Positions 1 through 10,184 of a stretch of 64,000 nt of DNA are shown here, piece by piece. Numbering within the stretch: the first letter of the stretch is position 1; every line of letters starts with the position of its first letter. Position numbers and translations under genes: made by a program. Location of the stretch: NCBI GenBank assembly GCA_047495785.1, contig JBLDXI010000046.1, positions 1,488,001 to 1,552,000 of the forward strand, given 5' to 3'. The notes beneath the pieces were generated by a model, which was given only the letters and a program-made list of their open reading frames with translations, had not been told where the DNA came from and made no database searches. The DNA comes from Lepidodermella squamata (taxonomy: Eukaryota; Gastrotricha).

Positions 1-171
1 GATATCGTCGTATCCGAGGTTCGATTTTTTAATTGGAAACTTTCGTGTTGCAAAATTCGATTTTTGCGCCTTCAATTTTTCGAAAATTGAAAATGTCACT
101 TTTTAAATTCGAATTCAATTTTTTTAAATCCAAAACTTGAAACATTTTTGAATTGACGACTTTATTCGCAG

Positions 172-3100
172 GTTTCGATGATTCGCGACATCCGCGAGCG
201 AGAAATTCGAATTTACACCGACGCTGGTCGTATTTCGCGGCCACTTCTCATCGCTCAAAACCAGCGATTACTGCTGAAACGGCACCACGTTCAAGACCTG
301 AAAATGCGCAGCCGGACGAATTTTGGCTGGCAAGAACTGCTGCAATCAGGCGTGGTCGAGTACATTGACTGCATGGAAGAAGAGACCATCATGTGCGCTA
401 TGACGCCCGAAGACTTACTCCCAGACGGCGTCTACTGCTCGTCGTACACGCACTGCGAAATCCACCCGTCGATGATTTTGGGCGTCTGCGCGTCGATCAT
501 TCCGTTTCCCGATCACAACCAGTCTCCGCGTAACACCTACCAGTCTGCTATGGGTAAACAGGCCCTTGGGGTCTACGTCACAAATTTCCACGTTCGCATG
601 GACACGCTTGCCCATGTGCTGTACTACCCTCAGAAGCCTCTGGCCACCACTCGAGCTATGGAATATTTGCGTTTCGCCGAGTTGCCGGCTGGTATCAATG
701 CCATTGCAGCTATTGCTTCATACACAGGCAAGTTATTTAGTTTCGGCCCAAAATTAAGTTTACAGCGCCCAGTTAGAGGCTAAAGCAAACTAAATTACGA
801 TTTGTTGACCCCAACTCGTAGTCGACTAGGCAGCAGAGGAGGTAGACCCTAGCACTACTGAAGTGTAAATCTGCTCCAGTGTCAGCTCCCGTTAGAGAAG
901 TACTAAACATACGGCATCAGATCCGAATTTGTTTTCTGATATTTCTCTTTGCAAATCGTATATTTCGAGTTGAGCAACTATGTAATTGAATTTGTTTTTC
1001 TCGTCTTAGGCTACAACCAAGAAGATTCAGTCATTTTGAACGAATCAGCCGTTGATCGAGGCCTCTTCCGAACCTTTTTCTTGCGTTCTTTCAACGAAGC
1101 TGAAGCGTCTGTCGGCCTCGAGCAAGAAGAGCGCATCGAACGCCCGACTCGAAACGACACTCTGGGCATGAAAAATTCGTGCTACGACAAGTTGGAAGAA
1201 GACGGTATTGTCGCACCAGGCACTCGTGTTTCCGGCGATGACGTGCTTATCGGCAAAACCGTGACTCTACCGCCGGCTAACGATATGGGCGGAGTCGAAA
1301 ACACAATCGCTAAAAAATTCACGAAACGTGACGCGTCTGTCTACATGAAACACAGCGAGACTGGCATTGTCGACCAAGTCCTGATGACGATCAATTCCGA
1401 CGGTTTCCGTTTCGTGAAAGTCCGCGTTCGATCGGTTCGAATTCCGCAAATCGGCGACAAATTTGCGTCTCGCCACGGTCAAAAAGGTACGTGCGGCATG
1501 CGGTACCGCCAGGAAGACATGCCGTTCTCAGCCGAGGGCATTGCGCCCGATATCATCGTCAACCCTCACGCTATCCCGTCTCGCATGACAGTCGGGCATT
1601 TGATCGAGTGCCTGCAGTCGAAGGTTGCGTCGATGAAGGGCGAAATGGGCGATGCGACGCCGTTCAACGATACGGTCAACGTACAAAAAATCAGCAATCT
1701 ACTGCACGATTTCGGCTATCAGTGCCGCGGCAACGAGGTTCTGATGAACGGCTTCACTGGGCGCAAGTTGAATGTTCAAATCTACCTGGGTCCGACCTAT
1801 TACCAGCGTCTGCGTCACATGGTAAGTGCTTTTTGAGTGTTTCAATTTCATCGCGGGCGTAATTTCGTACGTACCCACAATTACAGTAGCAGAAGCATGG
1901 AATAGAATTAAAGTTTACTATCGAAATTTTTGCTTTAAGCGAGCAATATGTATCTGAAGTTGTCTACACTTGTTAGAACCGTGATGACGATTAAGAGTGA
2001 GAAATCGCTTCTCGGGATTACGGAGACGGATCCTGTGTTAAAAGGTTTCAGCAGTAACGGTGCAGAGAAGATTGTCTCATATCTCCGTTGAATAGCGGGA
2101 ATAGCGTTAGGAGCAGAATATCTGAAATCGCAGAATAATCACTCATGTAGTATTTACTCGGGAATCGGTAAGAATTTCGGCAAGTCATAGTTGTGGCATC
2201 CGCCGGGGCCTAGAGGACGTCTCGCTTGTTCGAGGCGAATGGTGGGTTTCGTTTCTGCGGCGTCCAAGTGTAGTACCGGAATGGGATCATTTCTTTCACG
2301 CGAATATTTCGTCGTTGTTGCGTTCCTCAAGTAGTAGTACTTTCGTAATCGCATTTCCCTGCGATGTCCGCGGCTGAGCTGAATAAAACAAAATTGTTCA
2401 AGAGGAGATACCTTTTGGACAGCCAGCTGATCGTCAGTGCCCATCGAAATTTGTTCCTCTTCAAACAGCGTGGTTTGCTTGTTGCTGTTCGTGATTAGAA
2501 CGACAAGAGTGTTGAGATTCGACACCGTTTTGCTAAAAAGAGCGAACATTTTTGCTGATTTGACAACGACCAGTTGAAGGTTGAAGCTTTGTAACAATGT
2601 ATGTAGACGAGGTGATTCTCTGGAACTTGTTCATCACGAATCAGCTTTTGAACTCCGTTGTTGCAGCCTGAATAAGCAGCAGCGTCATCGAAACCACGCG
2701 AAGCTATTTTTTCGATTGTTGAATTCGCGTTGCTAAGTTGGACCTTAAGGGAAGGTTCCTCTTAAATTTGACGTCACGTCAAACGTCAAGTTCACCTAGA
2801 TATCATCGGGTGGTGGCGTTGAAATCGCAGCTGAGTGGAGATAGGAAGAATAAAAAAAGAGAACGGCCAACTGTGAGCATAACAAATGGCCTTGTTTGTT
2901 AGCTATTAAGCTATGAAAGGTTTATTTATTTACCTGAGAAGGTATTGCGCGAGGTCTTGGCGGATTCTTGAAGGATTCTCCTCTAGCATGTTTTGAAAGT
3001 GACGACAATCATCGAACTTTTTGGGAAGGCAAAATTTAACAACTTGATTGATGGAATACATCAATTGAAAGGTTTATTTATTTACCTGAGAAGGTATTGC

Positions 3101-4861
3101 GCGAGGTCTTGGCGGATTCTTGAAGGATTCTCCTCTAGCATGTTTTGAAAGTGACGACAATCATCGAACTTTTTGGGAAGGCAAAATTTAACAACTTGAT
3201 TGATGGAATACATCAATTGAAAGGTTTATTTATTTACCTGAGAAGGTATTGCGCGAGGTCTTGGCGGATTCTTGAAGGATTCTCCTCTAGCATGTTTTGA
3301 AAGTGACGACAATCATCGAACTTTTTGGGAAGGCAAAATTTAACAACTTGATTGATGGAATACATCAATTGAAAGGTTTATTTATTTACCTGAGAAGGTA
3401 TTGCGCGAGGTCTTGGCGGATTCTTGAAGGATCCTCCTTTAGCATGTTTTGAAAGTGACGACAATCATCGAACTTTTTGGGGTCGGCAAAATTTAACAAC
3501 TTCCAAATATCCTCCGGATTATTCTGGAACGGAGTACCAGTCACTAGAATGCGATATTCACTCAGTCGCTCTAAATAAGAAAATTCCGTGTTTTTCAGCC
3601 GATGGGCCTCGTCGATGACCAACGTGGCCCATTCAACAGATTTGAACAATTCAGTATCCTTTACTGATTCAACGGTTGTGATCAACACGTTGAATTTCAT
3701 AATATGGTTAATATGGAGACGACAATCATCGAACTTTTTGGGGTCGGCAAAATTTAACAACTTGATTGATGCCCAGCAGACTTGTCCGACCGACTGACAG
3801 TCATGGGAAAAAGTGCAATCATGACTAGCAATTTTACAAGTTTTTTAACTGCGAAAAAGTTATTTCTTGAAAATCGATGTTTTGACTTTATAATTTTATT
3901 CTTCGCGATGAATGAACAAGCTCGAATTAGCCGACGGAAAATTCGAATGAATACATACGTTGTATTCGGAGCTGTATCCCGGTAAATCCTGTCGTGCCTC
4001 TCGGTCGCCTCCTCGCCTCTTCGCGGCTCGCTCTAGCAGCTCTCGATCGCGCGGCGGTTAATGAGTGAAATTAAAGTCAATTTTAATTTTTCGATGGCGT
4101 CCGAGACTGCGCCGATGGCTTGGCCCTATCGCGATAGTTTCTCAAAATTACAAAATAAAACAGAAGAACAAAGAAAATTGAGACAAAGTTCAGAGTAGTG
4201 GTCGTCGTAGTTATCGAAGTGATGACAATTTAGACCACTTCGGCTGTAGTTTTGTTTTCAGGAATACTGATGATGATAGTCGGGGAAGTACCGAACGAGG
4301 AATGTTTTATTCTGTGTCATTTTTTGTAGCTAGTGTTGAAATTTTTCATAATTTGACTGTTTCGTTTAACTTTTTATAAATAAATTTTCAAAACTACACG
4401 GCTATAAAAGCAAAATTAAAAAAGGGATTGTCCCACGTATTTTCGAATTTTTCAGTATTGCAAAATTTTAATAAAAAATGTGACGTTAAATTTTTCAGGT
4501 CGATGACAAAGTGCACTCTCGAGCTCGAGGTCCGGTGCAAATCCTGAACCGGCAGCCTATGGAGGGTCGGTCACGTGACGGTGGGCTGCGTTTCGGTGAG
4601 ATGGAGCGCGATTGTCAGATCGCCCACGGCGCCGCTCAATTCCTGCGCGAGCGGCTGTTCGAAGTCTCGGATCCTTACCGCGTGCACGTTTGCAACGCCT
4701 GCGGCCTGGTGGCCGTCGCCAATTTGTCACTGCAGACCTTCGAATGCCGAAGCTGCAAGCAGTCGACGCAAATATCGCAAATCCGGTTGCCATACGCGTG
4801 CAAGCTGTTATTCCAAGAGCTCATGTCGATGGCGATTGCGCCGCGAATTATGGTCAACTGA
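172..4861 (+). CDS. RPB2: RNA polymerase II second largest subunit RPB2 (3' half, three exons)
   Basis: This is the C-terminal half of the beta-like core subunit of RNA polymerase II, which forms much of the catalytic cleft in the nucleus. Exons are 172-727, 1010-1821 and 4499-4861, and all phases agree. The reading starts after an acceptor at 170-171 with [17 protein letters not shown], so upstream exons lie outside the window. Family hallmarks follow in order: [31 protein letters not shown], the junction [46 protein letters not shown], a C-terminal zinc site (CNACG, then CRSC) and the clamp ending [14 protein letters not shown]. Identity to animal RPB2 is high throughout, which separates it from RPA2 and RPC2. 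The first intron uses a GC donor and the second is 2.7 kb long and full of foreign sequence. Confidence 0.96.
728..1009 (+). other. RPB2 intron with a GC-AG splice pair
   Basis: The exon must end at 727 to keep the invariant SYTGYNQED sequence in frame: the Gly codon is split as G/GC across 727 and 1010-1011. The intron then begins GCAAGT rather than GTAAGT and ends CTTAG at 1009. No GT donor nearby preserves both frame and conserved residues. Confidence 0.85.
2916..3511. repeat. 152-bp tandem repeat, about four units
   Basis: The sequence AAAGGTTTATTTATTTACC starts at 2916, 3068, 3220 and 3372, an exact 152-bp spacing. Units are nearly identical; the last departs near 3424 and runs into a longer helicase fragment. 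Read on the minus strand, each unit holds the end of a coding exon (residues like DPKKFDDC and [11 protein letters not shown]), then a GT donor and intron-like sequence. A further partial copy lies at about 3718-3772. Confidence 0.95.
3386..3772 (-). pseudogene. Fragment of a CHD/Mi-2-type SNF2 helicase
   Basis: On the minus strand, about 124 codons read as part of the SNF2 ATPase core. The Walker B-like motif is DEAHRLKN, followed by the motif III region [20 protein letters not shown] and a segment like those in CHD3/4 (Mi-2). The same DPKKFDDC segment appears at both ends of the fragment, showing an internal duplication. There is no ATP-binding Walker A motif, no second helicase lobe and no chromodomain or PHD finger, so this is a broken piece of a chromatin remodeller gene inserted antisense in the RPB2 intron. 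Assignment to the CHD branch rather than ISWI is moderate. Confidence 0.75.
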
Positions 4862-5863
4862 CCAACTGATACTTGAACTCTTTCTTTAGCGTGTCTTTTA
4901 CTCCTTGCTCATATGTAAACCTTTTATTCGTGAAAGGTTCGTTCACACAATTTCTTGATGACCGATGATTTTGATGCGCAATTCCGGTTGATAACAACAT
5001 TTTCGGGCAATAAATCAGTGTTTTTATGTTGAAAAGAAATGAGATGTTTGAAACTGAAACTGACTTCTTAACTGATCGTTCCATGCGACGGCTGAAAATT
5101 CACGGGAACAAAGACCATAGTCGAATAATCGTCGCACCTGAATGATCGCCGCCAGCCAAAACCCAGTAGATTTTCGAGCAATTTGCTCCAAAATCCGATT
5201 TTAGAGCTATTGCTTAAAAATCTAGACTTTTAGGCCAAAACGCTATTTGCTCCACTTTCTACGACATATACTCTGATTATTGCCATTTTAATTTTTATTG
5301 AATCGTTTTTCAAAATTAATTTAGGATAATGATACGTTGGCAACAATGCCCACATGACGCTCGATATACAGGGTGGCCACATAAGTCCGCAGAGCGGGAA
5401 TTCGATGCGCATCAGTTTAATGAGGAGTTTCAAGAAATTGAGGAACTCCATTGGCAAAAGAATGCTTGAAATTCTTCAACTTCTTAACACTCCTCATTAA
5501 ACTGATGCGCATCGAATTCCCGCTCTGCGGAATTTTTTGGCCACCCTGTAATATATAGAAGAAGTGCTCAGTTTTCCTCATAATATTAGCATTGTGCGCG
5601 TTGTAAATAGCCGCTACTGCGAGTAAAGGCGAGTGAGTTTTGACGCGCCTACGACGATATCAGGTGGCGTTACAAACTACGAACCTAACGAAGCTACCGA
5701 AGTAATTACCGAATATTTGCAATTTTTTCCTTTCAAAGACTGAGCGAGGTTCATATTAACCATAGAAGGAAATGTTTGTTATTTTTTCATTATGTATTTC
5801 CACCCATTAGAAAGGTTATGACAAAGCTGAAAGCTGAGAATCCAATATTCGAACAGACCAGCT
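4862..5863. other. Intergenic, no gene seen
   Basis: This lies between the RPB2 stop and the stop of the receptor gene on the other strand, so the two genes converge. Apart from the small inverted-repeat element at 5369-5548 I see only AT-rich sequence with short shadow frames. Confidence 0.7.
5369..5548. mobile_element. 180-bp MITE with TA target duplication
   Basis: The ends are CAGGGTGGCCAC and its inverse GTGGCCACCCTG (with one T-tract difference inside), and each end is flanked by TA (5367-5368 and 5549-5550). The arms are about 60 bp and almost perfect inverted repeats, covering a stretch with GAATTCGATGCGCATCAG. There is no coding capacity. TA duplication and the CAGGGTGG terminus fit a non-autonomous Tc1/mariner-like element; family assignment is inference. 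Confidence 0.85.
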
Positions 5864-8164
5864 CTAGCTCACGTTTACACTGGAAATCTTGACAGAAAGC
5901 ATTTTGAAGACAGGTAATAAAGTGCCTATCGATGATGTCACAGCAAGATATAAGGATATGAAAGCTAGGATCTCATTTCTTTGAACAGCATTAGGACGCA
6001 TTGCGACAGCTATCAGAGTAGCCGCCAGAATAGTTGTTAAACCATTCACCAAGCTAGCTCGAAGAGATGGCAAAGTCGGTAGAAATTGTTTGCCCTCGGA
6101 CATTTTCCCGATACAATATGCTGAATAAGAGCCAGCCAACAACGCAATCACATTGGATGCCCCGAGAACCGCTAAAAGCTCCTTGGAATAAAGGGTGCTG
6201 CAGTCAAACTCTTTCGTTAAAATCTGAGTGTCGTCCTCTATGAAATAAAAGTCACGCTGGGTTTGCAGTTGGCACGAAATGCCACCGGCAGCGAGCCAAA
6301 TAGAGGCTACCAACAAGTTCGAAAACGAAAACGCCAAAGCGGACACTACACTAGTTTTAGCGACTCTTCGAGTGTTCTGAATGATTTTCTCAGGCAGTGA
6401 ATCAGTTGTTGATTTTCTCATGGATTTTCTCAGTCGCGATTTGCGTCGCAAGTTCATCTTTGCCTTTTTCAACAAGCTCTGGTGAGTTGCGATTGCGTAA
6501 GCAGCGAAAGTTCCATTAACAAGCGACAGTCCAGCAAATAGAAAAAGGAAACTTGCGATAGAGAAAGCTCGATAGAAACTTACAGATTTCTCAGTAACAA
6601 ATGGCAGCATTAAAAAAATCGGGACCAGACATAACAGCGAAACGCCGCTCAAGGTAGTAAGCTTCCATTTTGTAATTGGCTCTCGTAAAGAATCGCTGAA
6701 AACGAAATAGACCATGGCAGTGATCAAACTCAGAGAAAAAACTACAGCGATGGCTATAGCTGAATATATAACGGCTGGGCTAATAGACTTCGAAGTTTCG
6801 TCACGACGATTCCTCTCATCCGCGGGTGGCTTCCCCGCCGGAAACGTATAGAGCACATCCCCGACTGGAATGGTTTCATAATCGCTAAAGTTATTGCCCG
6901 TCGCATTTTGCTTGAATTTAATGGAGTAAACGGTTCTTTGCCCGGCATTCGGGGTCCAGGTCAAGATACTTTGAGCGTCATTATCGACCTCTACTGTCGG
7001 ACCGTAGAAAAACCTGCCGATTCGTAGTCCGTTTACATCTAGTTTTCGAAGCGATTCATTTACGATCCGCATCATCAAACCTTGGTTGAGGGTTGTTTCC
7101 CTAAAAGAAGTGTTCCATTCACGAAGAAGTCGCTTGTTAGCTCCATCTAAGGCCATGATCCCGCCGAAAATGTTGTCATGGAACATGAAACGGACCGGGT
7201 AATCAATGGTTCTTGTAATTTTCAGATTATTCTTGACCAGACTAGCTTCAAGGTCCTGACTGCTGTATCCAAGCGAAGAATTTAGCACTTCTTCTGGGGT
7301 AACCTGTTGGGTTGTGAATAGCGTATATTTCATAGCATTAAATATGGTCTCGCGGCTACAGTCTGGGAAAGGATCCTCGGGTATGATCTCAGGAGGGTAG
7401 AAATTATTCCCATTAGTGATCAGCACGTACCTTGGCCCAAGCATTCCTTCTCGATTCAGCTCGCAAATCAAATTCCAAAACAAAAGTCTATTCGATGATG
7501 CGTAGAGTATGAATATCCTTAAATCTCGTTCTTTTAAGGTAGAAATAGTTTCAGCGGTTACTTGTAATATCACGTCGAAAACTGGAAGTGAGACACCGGC
7601 TTCAATCGCTATGTCATGGATTTTAACTGAAGCTGAGTAGTCGTTCAAATTCAATGGGGAAGTTAGAAGACCAACTCTCTTCCATTTCCCAACATCTTTG
7701 ACAAAACGAATTATCCCGATCGCTATAGCGTTCCCGGTTGAGAGAAGGAGATACAGATTAGGGTATAGATTCCGATTTGTTAAACTCGAGGCCGCACATC
7801 CCGTAGATAACGAAACCATGTTAAGATGGTGAAGTATAGGCCCGACGGCTTTACAAGCGTTAGACATAGCAGGGCCGATAACTAGCGGCGTCATTGGGTG
7901 GCTTTCGTAAATTTGCATCAGCCTCTCAACTGCATAAACTCCGCCGGGTCCTTCGTCGTAAAACGTCAGTTTAATCTTGTAATTTGGGAGTATATCACTG
8001 CGATTATTAATAACGTTGGCAACATAATTGGCTACTGCTTGAAATGTGCTGTTCTCGTTTGATCCAACAAGGGCTATGACAGGCAAGTTCAGAATAAATT
8101 GCTTATTGCAAGTGGCTATTTCAGCGAGAATAGTCAAAATGCTGAATTTATAGAAAAACCGCAT
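5864..8164 (-). CDS. GABA-B-like class C G-protein-coupled receptor, intronless
   Basis: A single uninterrupted 766-residue frame starts at an ATG. Residues 1-20 look like a signal peptide (ILTILAEIATC). Residues about 28-430 resemble the bilobed periplasmic-binding-protein/ANF receptor fold, with motifs such as YDEGPGGVYAVERLM, VIGPAMSNACKAVG and LSTGCAASSL, the last resembling the ligand-loop Ser region of GABA-B subunits. Seven hydrophobic segments follow from about residue 461 to 760 (for example AIAIAVVFSLSLITAMVYF and FSIASFLFLFAGLSLVNG), with a basic second intracellular loop KMNLRRKSRLRKSMRKS. There is no Cys-rich domain before the membrane, which argues for the GABA-B branch over mGluR. 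Ligand and coupling are unknown. Lack of introns contrasts with the neighbours and suggests a possible retrocopy. Confidence 0.85.
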   Translation of the reverse strand: MRFFYKFSILTILAEIATCNKQFILNLPVIALVGSNENSTFQAVANYVANVINNRSDILPNYKIKLTFYDEGPGGVYAVERLMQIYESHPMTPLVIGPAMSNACKAVGPILHHLNMVSLSTGCAASSLTNRNLYPNLYLLLSTGNAIAIGIIRFVKDVGKWKRVGLLTSPLNLNDYSASVKIHDIAIEAGVSLPVFDVILQVTAETISTLKERDLRIFILYASSNRLLFWNLICELNREGMLGPRYVLITNGNNFYPPEIIPEDPFPDCSRETIFNAMKYTLFTTQQVTPEEVLNSSLGYSSQDLEASLVKNNLKITRTIDYPVRFMFHDNIFGGIMALDGANKRLLREWNTSFRETTLNQGLMMRIVNESLRKLDVNGLRIGRFFYGPTVEVDNDAQSILTWTPNAGQRTVYSIKFKQNATGNNFSDYETIPVGDVLYTFPAGKPPADERNRRDETSKSISPAVIYSAIAIAVVFSLSLITAMVYFVFSDSLREPITKWKLTTLSGVSLLCLVPIFLMLPFVTEKSVSFYRAFSIASFLFLFAGLSLVNGTFAAYAIATHQSLLKKAKMNLRRKSRLRKSMRKSTTDSLPEKIIQNTRRVAKTSVVSALAFSFSNLLVASIWLAAGGISCQLQTQRDFYFIEDDTQILTKEFDCSTLYSKELLAVLGASNVIALLAGSYSAYCIGKMSEGKQFLPTLPSLRASLVNGLTTILAATLIAVAMRPNAVQRNEILAFISLYLAVTSSIGTLLPVFKMLSVKISSVNVS

Positions 8165-8235
8165 AAGTACAGTAATTTCGGAAAAATTATTTTAAGATTG
8201 CGTGATTATGTGGTCAGTGGTCACATCGCAGAAGC

Positions 8236-8243
8236 TATATATA
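8236..8243 (-). promoter_or_regulatory. Candidate TATA box of the receptor gene
   Basis: On the minus strand, TATATATAG lies about 72 bp upstream of the ATG at 8164, in an otherwise mixed-sequence region. Position and sequence fit a core promoter, which would mean a short 5' UTR of about 40 bp. Confidence 0.45.
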
Positions 8244-9293
8244 CCAGTTATTAGCTCTGGACTGAAGACATGCTCGTATCAGCTTTCCCGGCGCTGGCTA
8301 ATGGAAATCATGTGGTTTTCCCTGTCTTCAGCTAATCATCCGCCAAGACATCGTTCGAGTACGTGCCTTCTGCCTAATTAAAAAAAAACACACTCAAGCA
8401 GTATGTTCAGGTTGCCAAATACCCGCTGCGTACACTAACTAACTCCTAAGATTATCGGAGTGAATTGTTTGTATTTGAATTGATGAGATAAATAAAGAGT
8501 CTGAATCACTGGTCTGAAATTATTTCCTAGGTCGATTACCATCGTTTGGGGGTGAAATGGGCACTTGGGGCGATTTGGCCGAAAATTGACGTCATTACAT
8601 TACTTTCGGTAGCTCATAGACTGTAAGGCTGAAAAAAATTGTGCAGGTGATCTTCAACAGACCCACTACATCTGTGAATATGTTCAGCCAGTAATGTCCC
8701 AAAATGAGGTCACGACAAGCCAGTATTTACAGGTGAGTTTAGGCGGGTAAAAACGACCCATATGAATTGAATTATGTGAAACCAATCGAAAAGCTTTGTG
8801 TTCAGATGACATTTTTTTCCTTCTGTCATACTTGTCTGCAATATCAGGAAGCTAGAACCTTTAGCTCTAGCCGGCGATGCTTACAGACGAGCACAAGTTT
8901 TAGAGTAAACCTTTTTTTCGAAAATGCTTGTTGAAACCAAAGGGCAGAATTCCAACTGAGAATTCTTCTAGCTAGAGAAAGTCTGAAATTCTACAGAGCG
9001 GAAAAACCAGTTCTGATCTCATTGCAAAATCGCGGGGTTTATATAGGCTGGGACCCTAGTACTCTGCGGTGTTTTGTAATTGAGTTGGCTCCTAGCCAAA
9101 TCACTTAAATTACTGGGCTTTAGATGAGTCATCTTTGACATTTTGGCTGTGGTCCAAGAAAACATCAATCCTCACTCTTTGTCACACTTTTCATCAGTTC
9201 TTGGGGTTTTTTTGAAGGGTCATTAAGCTCAGAATCCAGCCAACCTACTCCCAACCGACCCAAACTTCGGTTATGCTACACTATCAGAGCCAT
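8244..9293. other. Intergenic, no gene seen
   Basis: I find no supported coding region, RNA gene or clear repeat here. It separates two minus-strand genes. Confidence 0.6.
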
Positions 9294-9299
9294 TTTATT
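9294..9299 (-). terminator. Poly(A) signal AATAAA for galaxin-like gene 1
   Basis: AATAAA on the minus strand lies about 60 bp past the stop codon at 9358, the normal position for cleavage and polyadenylation of this transcript. Confidence 0.5.
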
Positions 9300-9357
9300 G
9301 CGATGCAATCAATAAAACTTGAAGACATCGATTTATGTGTTGTTTGTTATTTTTCAG

Positions 9358-9988
9358 TTAAATTGACCGCCGCCGTTGATCGTAACATATTCGATTAGCG
9401 CCCGTAATTACGCGCTCATCGTCGCAGCACGTCGAATACCTGCTGTCGTAAGTTGACTTGCCGCAACACGGCAACGTGCCGACGTTCAACTTGCCGTCAC
9501 AGCACGAGTAAAGCGCCGGGTCGTAGGCGAACGTGCCGCAGCATGACTTATTCGACCCAGTGTTAATCACGCCGTTGCAACACGTCGCCAGCCTCGGGTT
9601 GTACGTCGATGTCCCGCAACACGATTTATTCGGTTCGTTGACAATTCGGCCGTTGCAGCAAGTCTGCGTTGCTGGGTCGTATTGAACAGCATCGCAACAG
9701 GGCGTGTCTTTCCCGCCTATCAGTTGGTTATTGCAACACGTGAACAGGTTCGAATCGTAAGTTTTCCACCCGCAGCATGGCAGGTTTTTGCCGGAATGTA
9801 ACACACCACTACAACAGGTGTACAAATTTCTGTTGTACTTATCGTTCAAGCATGCTTGAGAGACAAAAAAATCATAATTATTTCTCTAAAATGTGTAGGG
9901 TGAATACAGCAAATTTACCTGCTTCAGACATTTCGATCAAGAAAATGCTTAGTAAGAAAAATATTTCGAAAATTACTTTATCAACCAT
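9358..9988 (-). CDS. Secreted galaxin-like Cys-doublet repeat protein 1
   Basis: Two exons: 9919-9988 encodes a signal peptide (MVDKVIFEIFFLLSIFLIEM) and 9358-9854 encodes the mature chain. They join in phase 1 (GTAAAT donor, CTCAAG acceptor), giving 188 residues. The mature protein is a string of about 12 paired CC motifs alternating as YxxxxxTCCNGxI and NxSCCGxxTY, with Cys doublets every 10-14 residues. This is the galaxin signature first described in coral skeletal matrix and later in other animals as secreted structural or matrix proteins. An extracellular matrix, cuticle or egg-envelope role is inference. It is the most diverged of the three copies here and has its own poly(A) signal. 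Confidence 0.85.
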
Positions 9989-10184
9989 TATTTGATGGAT
10001 AGACAAACCTTTTGAAAGTATATTAAAACCAGCAGTTGGTGTAAAAAATTCGTGCTCTAAATACGAATGTGAAATTCTCGAAAAAGCTTGAGCAAACATT
10101 TACTTTTCCTCGTTGAACTTCCACCGAGCAACACAGTAGCGTTTTTCGGTTCATCGCTGACAGTTTAAACTCGTCATTATTTCA

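Larger units (their letters stand above)
1822..4498 (+). other. Large RPB2 intron carrying foreign fragments
   Basis: The donor GTAAGT follows the conserved residues YYQRLRHM and the acceptor TTTTTCAG precedes [12 protein letters not shown], so this 2.7-kb stretch is intronic. It holds a 152-bp tandem array and an antisense helicase fragment, listed separately. An open frame on the minus strand at 2154-2597 has no recognisable domain and starts at a non-ATG codon. I see no gene in 3780-4498. Confidence 0.85.

Noticed and set aside
2154-2597. 147-codon minus-strand frame in the RPB2 intron
   Set aside because: Starts at a non-ATG codon, no recognisable domain, and lies wholly within an intron rich in debris. 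The tail looks protein-like, but this is not enough to call a gene.
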